A DNA stretch of 22,722 bases from SVTX01 sp045538195 (GCA_045538195.1 JAZSRA010000008.1:1-22722); one strand, 5' to 3'; counted from the first letter of the stretch, positions 7,641-16,414 are shown. The notes: generated from the letters alone by a model not told the origin. Made by a program: numbers and translations.

Positions 7641-9362
7641 TCACTTAACAAGCTGTCTCTTGATCTTCTTAGTGGTCGTCTTTTCAAACTCGGTTCGTCT
7701 GATCTCGACCGCCTTGATCTGCTTGAAGGTGGGAAGCTTCTTGTTGGTAGCGTTGATCTCTTTTCTGATGGTGTCCTTGATAAGCTTTTCATCTGCGTTC
7801 TCGGGGAACTTGGTATAATCGGGATATACAACCGCGGTAAGGATAATCTCATCGCTATCCTCACTCTTTCTGCCGACTACGCAGCATTCGCTTATCGTCT
7901 CGATAACGTCGAGATACTCCTCTATCTCCTCGGGGAATACGTTTTTTCCGTTTTCAAGCACGATAACGAACTTGATTCGACCGGTGATATAAATATATCT
8001 GTCGCTATCCATATAACCGACGTCACCGGTACGGAACCAGCCGTCGTTAGTGAACACCTCAGCGTTTGCTTCGGGATTATTATAATAACCGATCATTACG
8101 TTATCGCCCTTGACCTGGATCTCACCCATGGGATAGCCTTCCTCGGTCACCTCGCCGTTAGGATCAATTCTGACTCTGCAACAAGGAACGCTGGGACCGA
8201 TAGCTCCAAGCTTTCTCGCGTAGTAGGGAGTAACCGAAACGAGAGGAGAACACTCTGTAATACCGAAGCCCTCAAAAACCGAGATGCCGAAATCCTCGAA
8301 TGCGGTAATAAGCTCTGGATTAAGCTTTGCTCCGCCGCAGATGATATGGTCAAGTCTGCCGCCAAAAGAGTCGCGGACGGATTTGAAAAGTGTTTTTCTT
8401 ATATCCACGCCGACCTTCATCATATTTCTGGAGGTCACAATGGCAGCCTTGAGGACCTTGGCTTTCCCGGTTCTTTCAGCCTCGGACCAGATCTTCTTAT
8501 ACATAGTGTTAAGGAACATAGGAACAAGAACAAGTCCCGTAGGCTTAAAGAGCTGGAAATTTCTCAAAACGTGGCGCAACGAATCGTTAATACAAGTCTC
8601 TACACCGTATACAAGCTCTGCAAGTAGGCACATAAGCTCGTAAGTGTGGTGAACGGGAAGAACCGAAACTATAACGTCTTCGTGAGAAAAGCAAACCGTA
8701 TCAACGGCAGAGCTTACTGCCGCGAAAATGTTTTTCTGTGAGAGCATTACGCACTTACTGGTTCCTGTAGTTCCGGAAGTAAACAGCATCTCACACATTT
8801 CATCGCGGTTCTTAACCATGCCAATAGTATAACCGTCGTCAAGATTAGCCTGACCGATAGAAAGCAGCTCGGCAAAGGGAAGTATTTTTTCAGAGAAAGA
8901 AGAATCGTAATCGGCACTTATGGGAATGAAGCGCTTAAGAGTAGGGTGACTACCGATAGTGGTAACAAATTTCTCATTAAACGACTTTGAATAAACGATC
9001 GCCTCCGCCTCTACGATCTCAAGGAATTTTTCGATCTCAGTAAGAGCCAATTCCTTGTCCATAGGAATGATGATCGTTCCGGAAGCCAATGCACCCATAT
9101 ACGTGCAAAGCCACTGGGGGGATGTGTCACCGATAACAGCAACTCTTTTGCCGGAAAGACCAAGCTTATCGAACGCCGCTGCAACCTGATTAACCATAGT
9201 GTGAACTTCGGCATAGGTCATTTCCATTACTTTATTCTTCTCGAAATACTTATAACAAACCTTGTCGCCGTGGCTCTGAATGCACTCAAGCAAGTCATTT
9301 ATATCCCAAACGTGGGGAAGGTTTCTCACAAGTCTTTTTCTGTTAGGAAGCTTTGCTGCCAT
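7641..9362 (-). CDS. AMP-dependent synthetase, long-chain fatty-acid-CoA-ligase-like
   Basis: The product has 573 residues and belongs to the ANL superfamily. It would activate a carboxylic acid as acyl-AMP and transfer it to CoA or another thiol. Motifs in order are the phosphate loop LFTSGTTGTSKC (193-204), GFGITECSP (365-373), GWFRTGDVGY (441-450), the hinge GRIKFVIVLENGKNVFPEEIE (461-481) and the C-terminal catalytic Lys566 in TTTKKIKR. The overall pattern matches long-chain acyl-CoA synthetases (FadD/AMP-forming). No membrane segment or acyl-carrier domain is seen. AAAGGA (9376-9371) supports the start, and a consensus promoter lies upstream. No beta-oxidation or lipid genes are adjacent, so the acid it activates is unknown; in an anaerobe, recycling of free fatty acids into membrane lipid is a reasonable guess. 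Confidence 0.88.
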   Translation of the reverse strand: MAAKLPNRKRLVRNLPHVWDINDLLECIQSHGDKVCYKYFEKNKVMEMTYAEVHTMVNQVAAAFDKLGLSGKRVAVIGDTSPQWLCTYMGALASGTIIIPMDKELALTEIEKFLEIVEAEAIVYSKSFNEKFVTTIGSHPTLKRFIPISADYDSSFSEKILPFAELLSIGQANLDDGYTIGMVKNRDEMCEMLFTSGTTGTSKCVMLSQKNIFAAVSSAVDTVCFSHEDVIVSVLPVHHTYELMCLLAELVYGVETCINDSLRHVLRNFQLFKPTGLVLVPMFLNTMYKKIWSEAERTGKAKVLKAAIVTSRNMMKVGVDIRKTLFKSVRDSFGGRLDHIICGGAKLNPELITAFEDFGISVFEGFGITECSPLVSVTPYYARKLGAIGPSVPCCRVRIDPNGEVTEEGYPMGEIQVKGDNVMIGYYNNPEANAEVFTNDGWFRTGDVGYMDSDRYIYITGRIKFVIVLENGKNVFPEEIEEYLDVIETISECCVVGRKSEDSDEIILTAVVYPDYTKFPENADEKLIKDTIRKEINATNKKLPTFKQIKAVEIRRTEFEKTTTKKIKRQLVK

Positions 9363-9446
9363 TTTATAAATCCTTTCAAAATATATGAATTATTGCTACC
9401 GCATTCAACTGAAAATTCTTTGAACAAAACACAATATTACGATTAT

Positions 9447-9475
9447 ATTATATAATGTTTTGAGGATTTTGTCAA
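9447..9475 (-). promoter_or_regulatory. Full-consensus sigma-70 promoter of the acyl-CoA synthetase gene
   Basis: On the minus strand, TTGACA (9475-9470), 17 bp and TATAAT (9452-9447): both hexamers and the spacing are exact consensus. It is the only promoter I placed here without an extended-10 TGn. The leader to the ATG at 9362 is about 78 nt. Confidence 0.85.
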
Positions 9476-9570
9476 CAAAACAACTTCTCTTTTACAGTTT
9501 ATTTACAAACTAAAAAAATAATAAATTTTATTTTATTTAGACAAAATTTGGTAATATTTAATGTTTTTTG

Positions 9571-11340
9571 TTATTTCTTCCTCATCCTCTTGATTTTCTC
9601 ATCATTTGGAATAACCGTTGCCGACCAGTTGTTATGATAGATCACGAAGCCGGGCTTTGCTCCCGATACCTTCTTAACTCCTCGGGCGAAAAGGTAGTCG
9701 ACCTCAACGCTTGACGTACCTTTCGCCTTGGAATAGTACGCCGCAATCTCACAAGCGTCGGTAAAATCCTCAGCGGGCGGCTCTTCGCCGTTTGTGATTA
9801 ACAAAACGTGGGAGCCTGCCATATTCTTAGCGTGGAACCAATAGTCGTGTCGCTCGGCTAATTTATGGGTGATATATTCGTTCTGATAGTTGTTCTTTCC
9901 GCAAAGCACGCGGTAGCCGTTAGTGGTCACAAACTCGGCGATCACAGGAGCGGGCTGCTTTTTGGGGGCGGCGTAGCCTTTCATTTTGGATGCGAAACCG
10001 CTTCTATATAGCTCATCGCGGATCTCGCCAAGGTCTGCCGTAGTTTCGGCTTTTGCAAGGGAATCGAACACCGAATAGATGTATTCAAGCTCCTGTTTTG
10101 CAATCTCAAGCTGCTTGGCAAGCTCGACCCTCGCAGTCTTGGACTTATTGTAGAGCTTATAATATCTCTGTGCGTTGGCGGCAGGGGAGAGACGCTCGTC
10201 AAGTTCGATGACGGTAGTGTCAAAATCCTGCTTTTCGTCATTCCAGCTTTCATAATCTATAAGCTCAACCGACTTATCTCCGCGTTTCAGCTTATAAAGA
10301 TTTGCAGTGATAAGGTCACCGTACGCTTTGTATTTATCGCCCTTTTCGCAGTCGGCAAGCTCACGTTGCTGCGTCTCGATCTTCTTCAACAGCCTTGTTT
10401 CTGCATTGGTAAGCAGGCGCAGAATATCCGCCGCCCTCTGCTTAACTCTTATCTCTCGGTCGCGGCTTGCGAAATAGAGATCAAGTGCCTCGGAGGGGCT
10501 TTCAAAGCTTTTATATTCAAAATTCGTGCCGTAATATGAGAGGCGAACGAAAGAATACTCCACGGGCATACCGTTTTCAAGTATGACCGTAGGCTCAAAT
10601 ATGCCGTTTGCCATATCTTCAAATACTTTTGCAAACTCACGGTAAAGCTTCTCACATTCCGTTTCGTAAAGCTTCGTGTCGAAATTTCCGCTTGCCCTCG
10701 TAACTATCTCTCGCGCAACGCTCGTGGCTATTCCAAGATAAGTGGATGTTATAAACTTATCCACGCTCTTTTCCTGTGGGAACTCCTCAAAACGGGCAGA
10801 GAACTGCTGGGCATCGGTCTTGGTTGGATCAAGCTTGTCCTGTGCCGGGGGCAGCTCGTAGGTCATACCCGGCAAGACCTGACGGAGACTGCTCGTTGTG
10901 AAATCCACGGTCTTGAGGGAGGCGATGACCTTCATTTTTTCATCACAGAAAATAAGATTTGAATACTTACCCATAACCTCGGCAACAAGATATTTTTTAC
11001 ACTCAAAGCCCATTTCGTCACGTGTGTTAAAGGTCAGCTTCACAACACGCTCAAAGCCTGCCTGTTCGATCTCGGAAAGACACGCGCCCGTCAGATGCTT
11101 GCGGAGCAGCATACAGAACATAGGTGCCTGCATGGGATTTTCCCTCTGTGCCGCCGTAAAACCGATTCGAGGACAGTTGCTTCCCGCGTTGATAAGCAAT
11201 CGCTTGCCGCCAGCAAGAGTTCTCATTTGCAATATTATCTCGTCCCTTTCGGGTTGATATATTTTTTCAATTCTGCCGCCGCGCGCCACGCTACAAAGCT
11301 CGTGAACCACACAAGACAGCATACCTGCGTCAAATGCCAT
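9571..11340 (-). CDS. rqcH: RqcH / NFACT-family ribosome quality control protein (FbpA-like)
   Basis: The product has 589 residues. It is the bacterial Rqc2 homologue, which binds stalled 50S-peptidyl-tRNA complexes and directs alanine tailing of the nascent chain. Domains in order are NFACT-N (1 to about 230, with NPMQAPMFCMLLRKHL at 68-83), a middle helical and coiled-coil region (about 290-445) and NFACT-R (about 465-575) with HDYWFHAKNMAGSHVLL (498-514). The tail is basic (KIKRMRKK). The conserved Asp-Arg pair needed for tailing in B. subtilis (residues 97-98) is Glu97-Arg98 here. Older annotations call such proteins fibronectin-binding protein; a surface role is not supported, as there is no signal peptide or anchor. 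GAAAGG before ATG 11340 and a promoter at 11422-11394 support the start. No clear hairpin follows the stop. Confidence 0.93.
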   Translation of the reverse strand: MAFDAGMLSCVVHELCSVARGGRIEKIYQPERDEIILQMRTLAGGKRLLINAGSNCPRIGFTAAQRENPMQAPMFCMLLRKHLTGACLSEIEQAGFERVVKLTFNTRDEMGFECKKYLVAEVMGKYSNLIFCDEKMKVIASLKTVDFTTSSLRQVLPGMTYELPPAQDKLDPTKTDAQQFSARFEEFPQEKSVDKFITSTYLGIATSVAREIVTRASGNFDTKLYETECEKLYREFAKVFEDMANGIFEPTVILENGMPVEYSFVRLSYYGTNFEYKSFESPSEALDLYFASRDREIRVKQRAADILRLLTNAETRLLKKIETQQRELADCEKGDKYKAYGDLITANLYKLKRGDKSVELIDYESWNDEKQDFDTTVIELDERLSPAANAQRYYKLYNKSKTARVELAKQLEIAKQELEYIYSVFDSLAKAETTADLGEIRDELYRSGFASKMKGYAAPKKQPAPVIAEFVTTNGYRVLCGKNNYQNEYITHKLAERHDYWFHAKNMAGSHVLLITNGEEPPAEDFTDACEIAAYYSKAKGTSSVEVDYLFARGVKKVSGAKPGFVIYHNNWSATVIPNDEKIKRMRKK

Positions 11341-11393
11341 TTTAAAAGCCTTTCGTTTCTAACAAATCACAAGATTCAAAATTATTAAATAAT

Positions 11394-11422
11394 ATTATAA
11401 CACCTTCTTGCTTTTTTTGCAA
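11394..11422 (-). promoter_or_regulatory. Promoter of rqcH, interlocked with the pantothenate kinase promoter
   Basis: On the minus strand, TTGCAA (11422-11417), 17 bp and TATAAT (11399-11394), with TGT directly before the -10. It overlaps the opposing promoter at 11408-11436. Confidence 0.75.
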
Positions 11423-11436
11423 GATAGTGTTATAAT
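11408..11436 (+). promoter_or_regulatory. Promoter of the pantothenate kinase operon
   Basis: TTGCTT at 11408-11413, 17 bp and TATAAT at 11431-11436, with an extended -10 TGT. The -35 boxes of this promoter and the divergent rqcH promoter lie inside each other's spacers. Confidence 0.75.
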
Positions 11437-11500
11437 AAATTTATATTTAAACAAAAAATTCCCTAAAAGCGAGCCAAAACTCGCGGAAAGGCGCAAAAAT

Positions 11501-12373
11501 ATGACTAATCCTACGAAAAAAAAGACACAGAACGTTATCGGAATCGACGTTGGTGGTAGTACTACCAAGATAGTTGGTTTTAAAACGGGAGAGAACGGTG
11601 AAAACACTTTGATCTCGCCATTTCTCGTCCGTGCTACCGACCCTATAACCTCAATATACGGTGCGTTTGGCAAGTTCACCGCCGAAAATAATCTTTCTCT
11701 TGAGGATATTGACCGAATTATGGTCACGGGAGTAGGCGCGACCCATATGCAAAAGCCTATCTACTCGCTGAATTGCCACACCGTTCCCGAATTTTCGGCG
11801 GCGGCATTGGGTGGTCTCTATCTCTCAGGACTTGACGAGGCAATTATCGTCAGCATGGGTACGGGAACTGCTCTGATCCACGCAAAGAAAGAGGGAAATA
11901 ACACCAAAATAAACTACCTCGGCGGTACGGGTGTCGGCGGAGGTACGCTTCTCGGTCTTACCAAGAAAATGACAGGCATTGACACCATTGAGCATATTGA
12001 AGAAATTTGCAAAGACGGCGACCTTCACAACGTAAATCTGCTGGTCGGCGATATCTCCAAAAATGCAAAATTTACCGGTGTCAACGAAAATCTGACCGCG
12101 TCCAACTTCGGCAAGGTTTCAGATATGGCAACCAATAGCGATATAGCACTCGGTGTTGCCAATATGGTAGCCGAAACTATAGCTATGATGGCGGTATTTA
12201 CCGCGAGAGGTCACGGAATCAAGAACGTCGTGCTTATCGGTAACCTAACTAACATCAAGCCCGTCCGCGATGTTTTTGCAGACCTCGACTCTTTCGGGAT
12301 CAATTTCATCATACCCGAAAATGCAAGCTTCGGCACCGTCGTCGGAGCCGCACTCTATGAGAAGCTTGAGTGA
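11501..12373 (+). CDS. coaW: Type II pantothenate kinase
   Basis: The product has 290 residues and belongs to the ASKHA (actin-like ATPase) fold. It phosphorylates pantothenate, the first step of coenzyme A synthesis. ATG 11501 is chosen because GGAAAGG (11485-11491) lies 9 nt upstream; the longer frame back to 11408 would begin inside the promoter. Motifs are the phosphate-1 loop GIDVGGSTTK (14-23), the expected catalytic Glu97 in VPEFSA (95-100), MGTGTA (119-124) and GGTGVGGGTLLGL (141-153). This matches the bacterial type II enzymes known from Staphylococcus and Bacillus, which resist CoA feedback better than type I. It is followed 45 bp later by a membrane protease, probably in the same transcript. 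Confidence 0.92.
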   Translation: MTNPTKKKTQNVIGIDVGGSTTKIVGFKTGENGENTLISPFLVRATDPITSIYGAFGKFTAENNLSLEDIDRIMVTGVGATHMQKPIYSLNCHTVPEFSAAALGGLYLSGLDEAIIVSMGTGTALIHAKKEGNNTKINYLGGTGVGGGTLLGLTKKMTGIDTIEHIEEICKDGDLHNVNLLVGDISKNAKFTGVNENLTASNFGKVSDMATNSDIALGVANMVAETIAMMAVFTARGHGIKNVVLIGNLTNIKPVRDVFADLDSFGINFIIPENASFGTVVGAALYEKLE

Positions 12374-12418
12374 TAAAATATTATTTGTGCCGCCGCTTGC
12401 GGCTGAATGGAGTTTATT

Positions 12419-13648
12419 ATGGAATTCAAGATTTTAGTTTTAGCTATGGTGGTGCTAAGCACCGCGTACAATATTGCCCTTAATATCATCAGATACCGCT
12501 CTGCCAACAATCCCACCCCAGAAAGCGTCAGCGACATTTACGATGCCGAGACCTATCAGAAGTGGAAGAAATACAGCGCAGAGCATTGTAGGCTTGATAT
12601 TATATCCACTGCGGTCAGCGGAGTGCTTTCATTGGTTCTTTTAGCTACCGACGTTTATGCCGCTTTTGCCGGACTTTTCCCTAAGGATAACATACATCTT
12701 CAGCTTTTGGCTGTTATCATTCTTGAAGTTGCGATCAGTACTGTTGTTGGAACAATATTCAGCTATATCAGCACTATGGTTATAGAGCAGAAATACGGCT
12801 TCAACCGCTCAACTCTCAAGACCTTCATTTTCGATGAGATTCGCTCCCTTGTTATAAATCTTCTGCTTTGCGTAGCGCTCTCCGAGCTTATGATCCTCGT
12901 ATCTATAAGCGGCTGGCTTGTAATCGCCTTTGCAGTGATAGTTTTCGCATTTATGCTGCTTATCTCAATGCTCTATCCTTATCTCAGCAGAATCGGCAAT
13001 AAGTTTACCCCTCTAGAGGACGGCGAGCTAAAGACAAGACTTATTGAAATGCTCTCGAAGCACGGATATACCGTGAAGGCGATCGAAGTAATGGACGCTT
13101 CGCGCCGTACCACCAAGCTTAACGCATATATCGCGGGATTTGGCAAGACAAAGACCATAGTTCTCTATGATAATATGATAGAGAAGATGTCAACCGACGA
13201 AATATGCGCCATCTTCGCTCACGAAATGGGTCACGGATTGCATAAGGACGTGCTTAAGGGTCAGCTTTTCAATATCGGATATATCGCAATTATCTCTGCA
13301 ATCGTATATCTTGTTGTGTTTGAACCGAGATTCTACACACAGTTCGGCTTTGAGAGCGTAAACTTTGGTTTCGCTTATCTTCTGACCTCAATCGGACTTG
13401 GAGTTATACAACCCTTGACCTCGATGGCTATGAACGCTCGCAGCCGCGCGGCAGAATATGCCGCAGACCGTCAGGCGGTAGAGGAGGGCTACGGCGAGCC
13501 TATGATCTCGGCTTTCAAAAAGCTTGCAAAGGACAATTTCGTAAATCTTTCTCCTTCAAAAATAAACGTTGTACTTGAATATAGCCATCCGCCTATCAGT
13601 GACCGTATTGATGCGGTAATGGCAGCACTTGGTAAAGGTCATAATTGA
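12419..13648 (+). CDS. M48 family zinc metalloprotease, Ste24/CAAX-protease-like membrane protein
   Basis: The product has 409 residues. ATG 12419 is chosen: GGAG at 12409-12412 lies 6 nt upstream, while an ATG at 12407 would overlap that site. The N-terminal M48_N part holds about four or five hydrophobic segments (roughly 5-25, 62-86, 96-120, 143-187). YGFNRSTLKTFIFDEIR (126-142) is typical of Ste24. The catalytic part carries FAHEMGHGLHKD (266-277, zinc ligands His268 and His272, catalytic Glu269). The third ligand is Glu346 in AAEYAAD. The YSHPPISDRI motif (388-397) is also shared with Ste24. Two more hydrophobic segments lie near 284-302 and 315-335. Bacteria do not prenylate CAAX proteins, so the likely role is membrane-protein turnover. 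It probably shares the transcript from 11408. A small hairpin (12392-12396 with 12399-12403) lies just before the ribosome site. Confidence 0.9.
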   Translation: MEFKILVLAMVVLSTAYNIALNIIRYRSANNPTPESVSDIYDAETYQKWKKYSAEHCRLDIISTAVSGVLSLVLLATDVYAAFAGLFPKDNIHLQLLAVIILEVAISTVVGTIFSYISTMVIEQKYGFNRSTLKTFIFDEIRSLVINLLLCVALSELMILVSISGWLVIAFAVIVFAFMLLISMLYPYLSRIGNKFTPLEDGELKTRLIEMLSKHGYTVKAIEVMDASRRTTKLNAYIAGFGKTKTIVLYDNMIEKMSTDEICAIFAHEMGHGLHKDVLKGQLFNIGYIAIISAIVYLVVFEPRFYTQFGFESVNFGFAYLLTSIGLGVIQPLTSMAMNARSRAAEYAADRQAVEEGYGEPMISAFKKLAKDNFVNLSPSKINVVLEYSHPPISDRIDAVMAALGKGHN

Positions 13649-13658
13649 ATTTAAAATC

Positions 13659-13682
13659 CTGACAACTTTCCTGACAACTTTC
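13659..13682. repeat. Perfect 12-bp tandem repeat upstream of alaS
   Basis: CTGACAACTTTC occurs twice head to tail (13659-13670 and 13671-13682). The array ends 12 bp before the -35 box of the alaS promoter and starts 10 bp after the protease stop codon. Two in-phase sites about one helical turn apart could bind a regulator, but this is inferred from position only. Confidence 0.8.
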
Positions 13683-13694
13683 ATTCAAAATATC

Positions 13695-13731
13695 TTGACT
13701 AAAACGCTTTTTAATGATATAATGATATAAT
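13695..13731 (+). promoter_or_regulatory. Promoter of alaS with duplicated -10 box
   Basis: TTGACT at 13695-13700, 17 bp and TATAAT at 13718-13723, preceded by TGA. The 8-bp unit TGATATAA is repeated, giving a second TGA-TATAAT at 13726-13731. The second -10 would have a 25-bp spacer to the same -35 and would need to act as an extended -10 alone. The leader of about 53 nt is too short for a T-box riboswitch. Confidence 0.8.
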
Positions 13732-13783
13732 GTTATGGTTAATTAAGAATTAAGATCGTAAAATCTTGAAAGGAATATAAATT

Positions 13784-16414
13784 ATGAAGTGGACATCACT
13801 CAACGATTTGAGAGAAAAATACCTCTCCTTCTTTGAATCCAAGGGACATATTCGTCTCCCTTCGTATTCGCTCGTTCCTCATAACGACAAATCTCTTTTA
13901 CTTATAAACTCTGGAATGGCTCCTATGAAGAAGTTCTTCACAGGCGAGGAGCAGCCCCCCAGAAACCGCGTTACCACCTGCCAAAAGTGCATCAGAACTC
14001 CCGACCTTGAGCGTGTCGGTCACACCGCGCGCCACGGCACATTCTTCGAGATGCTGGGCAACTTCTCATTCGGCGACTATTTCAAGGAAGAAGCAATTGC
14101 TTGGTCTTGGGAATTTCTCACCGGTTGGCTCGAGATCCCCGGAGACCTGCTCTGGCCCTCTATTTACGAGAACGACGAGGAGGCTTACGATATCTGGGTC
14201 AACAAGATCGGCGTAGACCCCGCGCACGTTGTTCGTCTCGGCAAGGCAGACAACTTCTGGGAGCATGGTAGCGGACCCTGCGGTCCTTGTTCAGAGATAT
14301 ACTTCGACCGCGGTATCAAGTACGGCTGCGGAAGTCCCGACTGTAAGCCCGGTTGCGATTGCGACAGATTTATGGAGATATGGAACAACGTATTCTCCCA
14401 GTTCAACAACGACGGCAAGGGCAATTACACCGAGCTGGCGCAGAAGAACATAGACACCGGTATGGGTCTTGAGAGACTTGCTTGCGTAATGCAGGGCGTT
14501 GACAATATGTTCGAGGTCGACTCTATCCGCAAGGTCATCGACAAGACCTGCGAGATCGCTGGCAAGACCTACGGCGCTGACGCAGAGAACGACATTTCCA
14601 TCCGTGTCGTTACAGACCACTCCAGAAGCGCAATGTTTATGATTTCCGACGGCGTTATCCCCTCAAACGAGGGAAGAGGCTACGTCCTCCGCCGTATCAT
14701 ACGCCGAGCTTGCCGCCACGGAAAGCTCCTTGGCATCAACCATCCTTTCCTCGTTGATACGGTTACCGTATCTATCGAAGAAAGCTGTGGCGCATACCCC
14801 GAGCTTGACGAGAAGCGCGACTATATTCTCAAGGTCATTTCCATGGAGGAGGAGAGATTTGACGCGACTGTTGACGCAGGTCTTACCAAACTCTCCGAAA
14901 TGATCGAGGATGCTAAAAATGTAGGTGCAAACAATCTTTCCGGTGACGACGTATTCAAGCTTTACGATACCTTCGGTTTCCCCATCGACCTCACCCGTGA
15001 GATCGCAGAGGAGGCAGGACTTGGCATCGACGAAGATACATTCAAGGCTCTTATGAAAGAGCAGAGAGACCGCGCAAGAGCGGCAAGAGGCAACGTTGGC
15101 GGCTGGTCAAACTCCGACAAAGAAATGCTCGCAGGACTTGCTGCTACCAAGTTTGTCGGCTACACGGCTACTGCCAGTAACGCAAATGTTCTTGCTATCA
15201 TCGTTGACAATATGCTTGTGGACGAGGTAAGCGAGGGCGATTGCACTATCGTCCTTGACAAGACTCCTTTCTACGGAGAGGGCGGAGGCCAGGTCGGCGA
15301 CAGCGGTGTTATCACCAATGACCGCTTTACTGCCGAGGTCGAGGACACCAAGAAAACCGACGGTATCTTCCTCCACATCTGTAACGTTAATAGCGGCTCT
15401 ATCAAGGTCGGCGACACGGTTTCTGCCAAGGTAGACGCTCCACGCCGTCAGAATATTATGAGAAACCACTCCTCGCTCCATCTGCTTCAAGGCGCGCTCC
15501 GTCAGGTGCTTGGCACTCACGTTGAGCAGGCAGGCTCTTACGTTGACGATCAGAGAGGACGTTTCGACTTCACTCACTTCGCGGCAGTTACTCCTGAGGA
15601 GCTTGCAAAGGTCGAGGCGATAGTCAACGCAAATATCCTTGCGGGAATTGCCGTTGATACCATTGAGACCGACATCGAGAGCGCGAAAAAGCTTGGCGCT
15701 ATGATGCTCTTTGGTGAAAAGTACGGTGCAACCGTAAGAGTTGTTAAGATGGGTGACGCTTCCACAGAGTTCTGCGGTGGTACTCACGTTGATAATACCG
15801 CAAAGGTCGGACTTTTCAAGATCGTTTCCGAGTCGAGCGTTGCCGCAGGCGTTCGCCGAATTGAAGTCGTAACAGGACTTGGTGTCCTTGAGCTTATCAC
15901 ATCCAAGGACAAGCTTATCGCTGATACCGCGGCAGAGCTTAAGGTTCCCAATCCCTCCGACATCGCAAAGAAGGCAACTCAGCTTCAGGGCGAGATCGCT
16001 TATATGAAGAAGGAGATCGAGTCTCTTAACTCCAAGCTGGCGGGAAGTAAGCTTGGCGACGTTCTTGCAAGTGCAGTTTCTGTTGGCTCTGTCAAGCTGG
16101 TCACCTACGTTGCAGACGGCATGGAGATCGACGCGGCAAGAAGTCTTTCCGACAAGATCAAGGCAGAGAATGCCGATATGGTTGCTGTTATCGCGGTTAA
16201 AATAGGAGACAAGCTGAACTTCATCGCGGTTGCGGGCAAGGACGCTGTTGCCGCAGGCGCACACGCAGGCAAACTTGTTGGTGCAGTTGCTGCAGTAACA
16301 GGCGGTAAGGGTGGCGGACGTCCCGACAACGCAATGGCGGGCGGACGCGACGCATCCAAGATCTCAGAAGCACTTGAGAGTGCAAATGCAACGCTTAAGG
16401 GTATGCTTAAATAA
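13784..16414 (+). CDS. alaS: Alanyl-tRNA synthetase
   Basis: The product has 876 residues, the normal full length. It charges tRNA-Ala and hydrolyses mischarged Ser- and Gly-tRNA-Ala. The class II catalytic core begins at the N-terminus (LREKYLSFFESKGH, then NSGMAPMKKFFTGEE), with RNRVTTCQKCIR and the GHTARHGTFFEMLGNFSFGDYFK motif. The editing domain carries HSSLH (562-566) and CGGTH (664-668). These His and Cys residues sit almost exactly where they do in E. coli AlaS and bind zinc. The C-terminal C-Ala domain ends in the Gly-rich GGKGGGRPDNAMAGG. GAAAGGA before the ATG supports the start. Its own promoter and upstream tandem repeat suggest dedicated control; I see no T-box specifier or antiterminator. 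Confidence 0.98.
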   Translation: MKWTSLNDLREKYLSFFESKGHIRLPSYSLVPHNDKSLLLINSGMAPMKKFFTGEEQPPRNRVTTCQKCIRTPDLERVGHTARHGTFFEMLGNFSFGDYFKEEAIAWSWEFLTGWLEIPGDLLWPSIYENDEEAYDIWVNKIGVDPAHVVRLGKADNFWEHGSGPCGPCSEIYFDRGIKYGCGSPDCKPGCDCDRFMEIWNNVFSQFNNDGKGNYTELAQKNIDTGMGLERLACVMQGVDNMFEVDSIRKVIDKTCEIAGKTYGADAENDISIRVVTDHSRSAMFMISDGVIPSNEGRGYVLRRIIRRACRHGKLLGINHPFLVDTVTVSIEESCGAYPELDEKRDYILKVISMEEERFDATVDAGLTKLSEMIEDAKNVGANNLSGDDVFKLYDTFGFPIDLTREIAEEAGLGIDEDTFKALMKEQRDRARAARGNVGGWSNSDKEMLAGLAATKFVGYTATASNANVLAIIVDNMLVDEVSEGDCTIVLDKTPFYGEGGGQVGDSGVITNDRFTAEVEDTKKTDGIFLHICNVNSGSIKVGDTVSAKVDAPRRQNIMRNHSSLHLLQGALRQVLGTHVEQAGSYVDDQRGRFDFTHFAAVTPEELAKVEAIVNANILAGIAVDTIETDIESAKKLGAMMLFGEKYGATVRVVKMGDASTEFCGGTHVDNTAKVGLFKIVSESSVAAGVRRIEVVTGLGVLELITSKDKLIADTAAELKVPNPSDIAKKATQLQGEIAYMKKEIESLNSKLAGSKLGDVLASAVSVGSVKLVTYVADGMEIDAARSLSDKIKAENADMVAVIAVKIGDKLNFIAVAGKDAVAAGAHAGKLVGAVAAVTGGKGGGRPDNAMAGGRDASKISEALESANATLKGMLK

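Noticed and set aside
9571..11340. Surface fibronectin-binding adhesin
   Set aside because: There is no signal peptide, anchor or repeat; the NFACT domain order and motifs identify a cytoplasmic ribosome quality control factor.
12407..12418. Upstream start giving MEFIM for the M48 protease (and the same for the PHP gene at 19777)
   Set aside because: In both cases the extra codons come from reading through the identical ribosome site GGAGTTTATT; the next ATG is correctly spaced from it.
13649..13783. A T-box riboswitch in front of alaS
   Set aside because: The leader after the promoter is only about 53 nt; there is no room for a specifier loop or T-box sequence and no antiterminator hairpin.
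15107..16264. A 385-codon open frame on the minus strand inside alaS
   Set aside because: It lies fully antisense to a certain alaS. The product shows no domain, it has no ribosome site, and long antisense frames arise here from the codon bias of the real gene.
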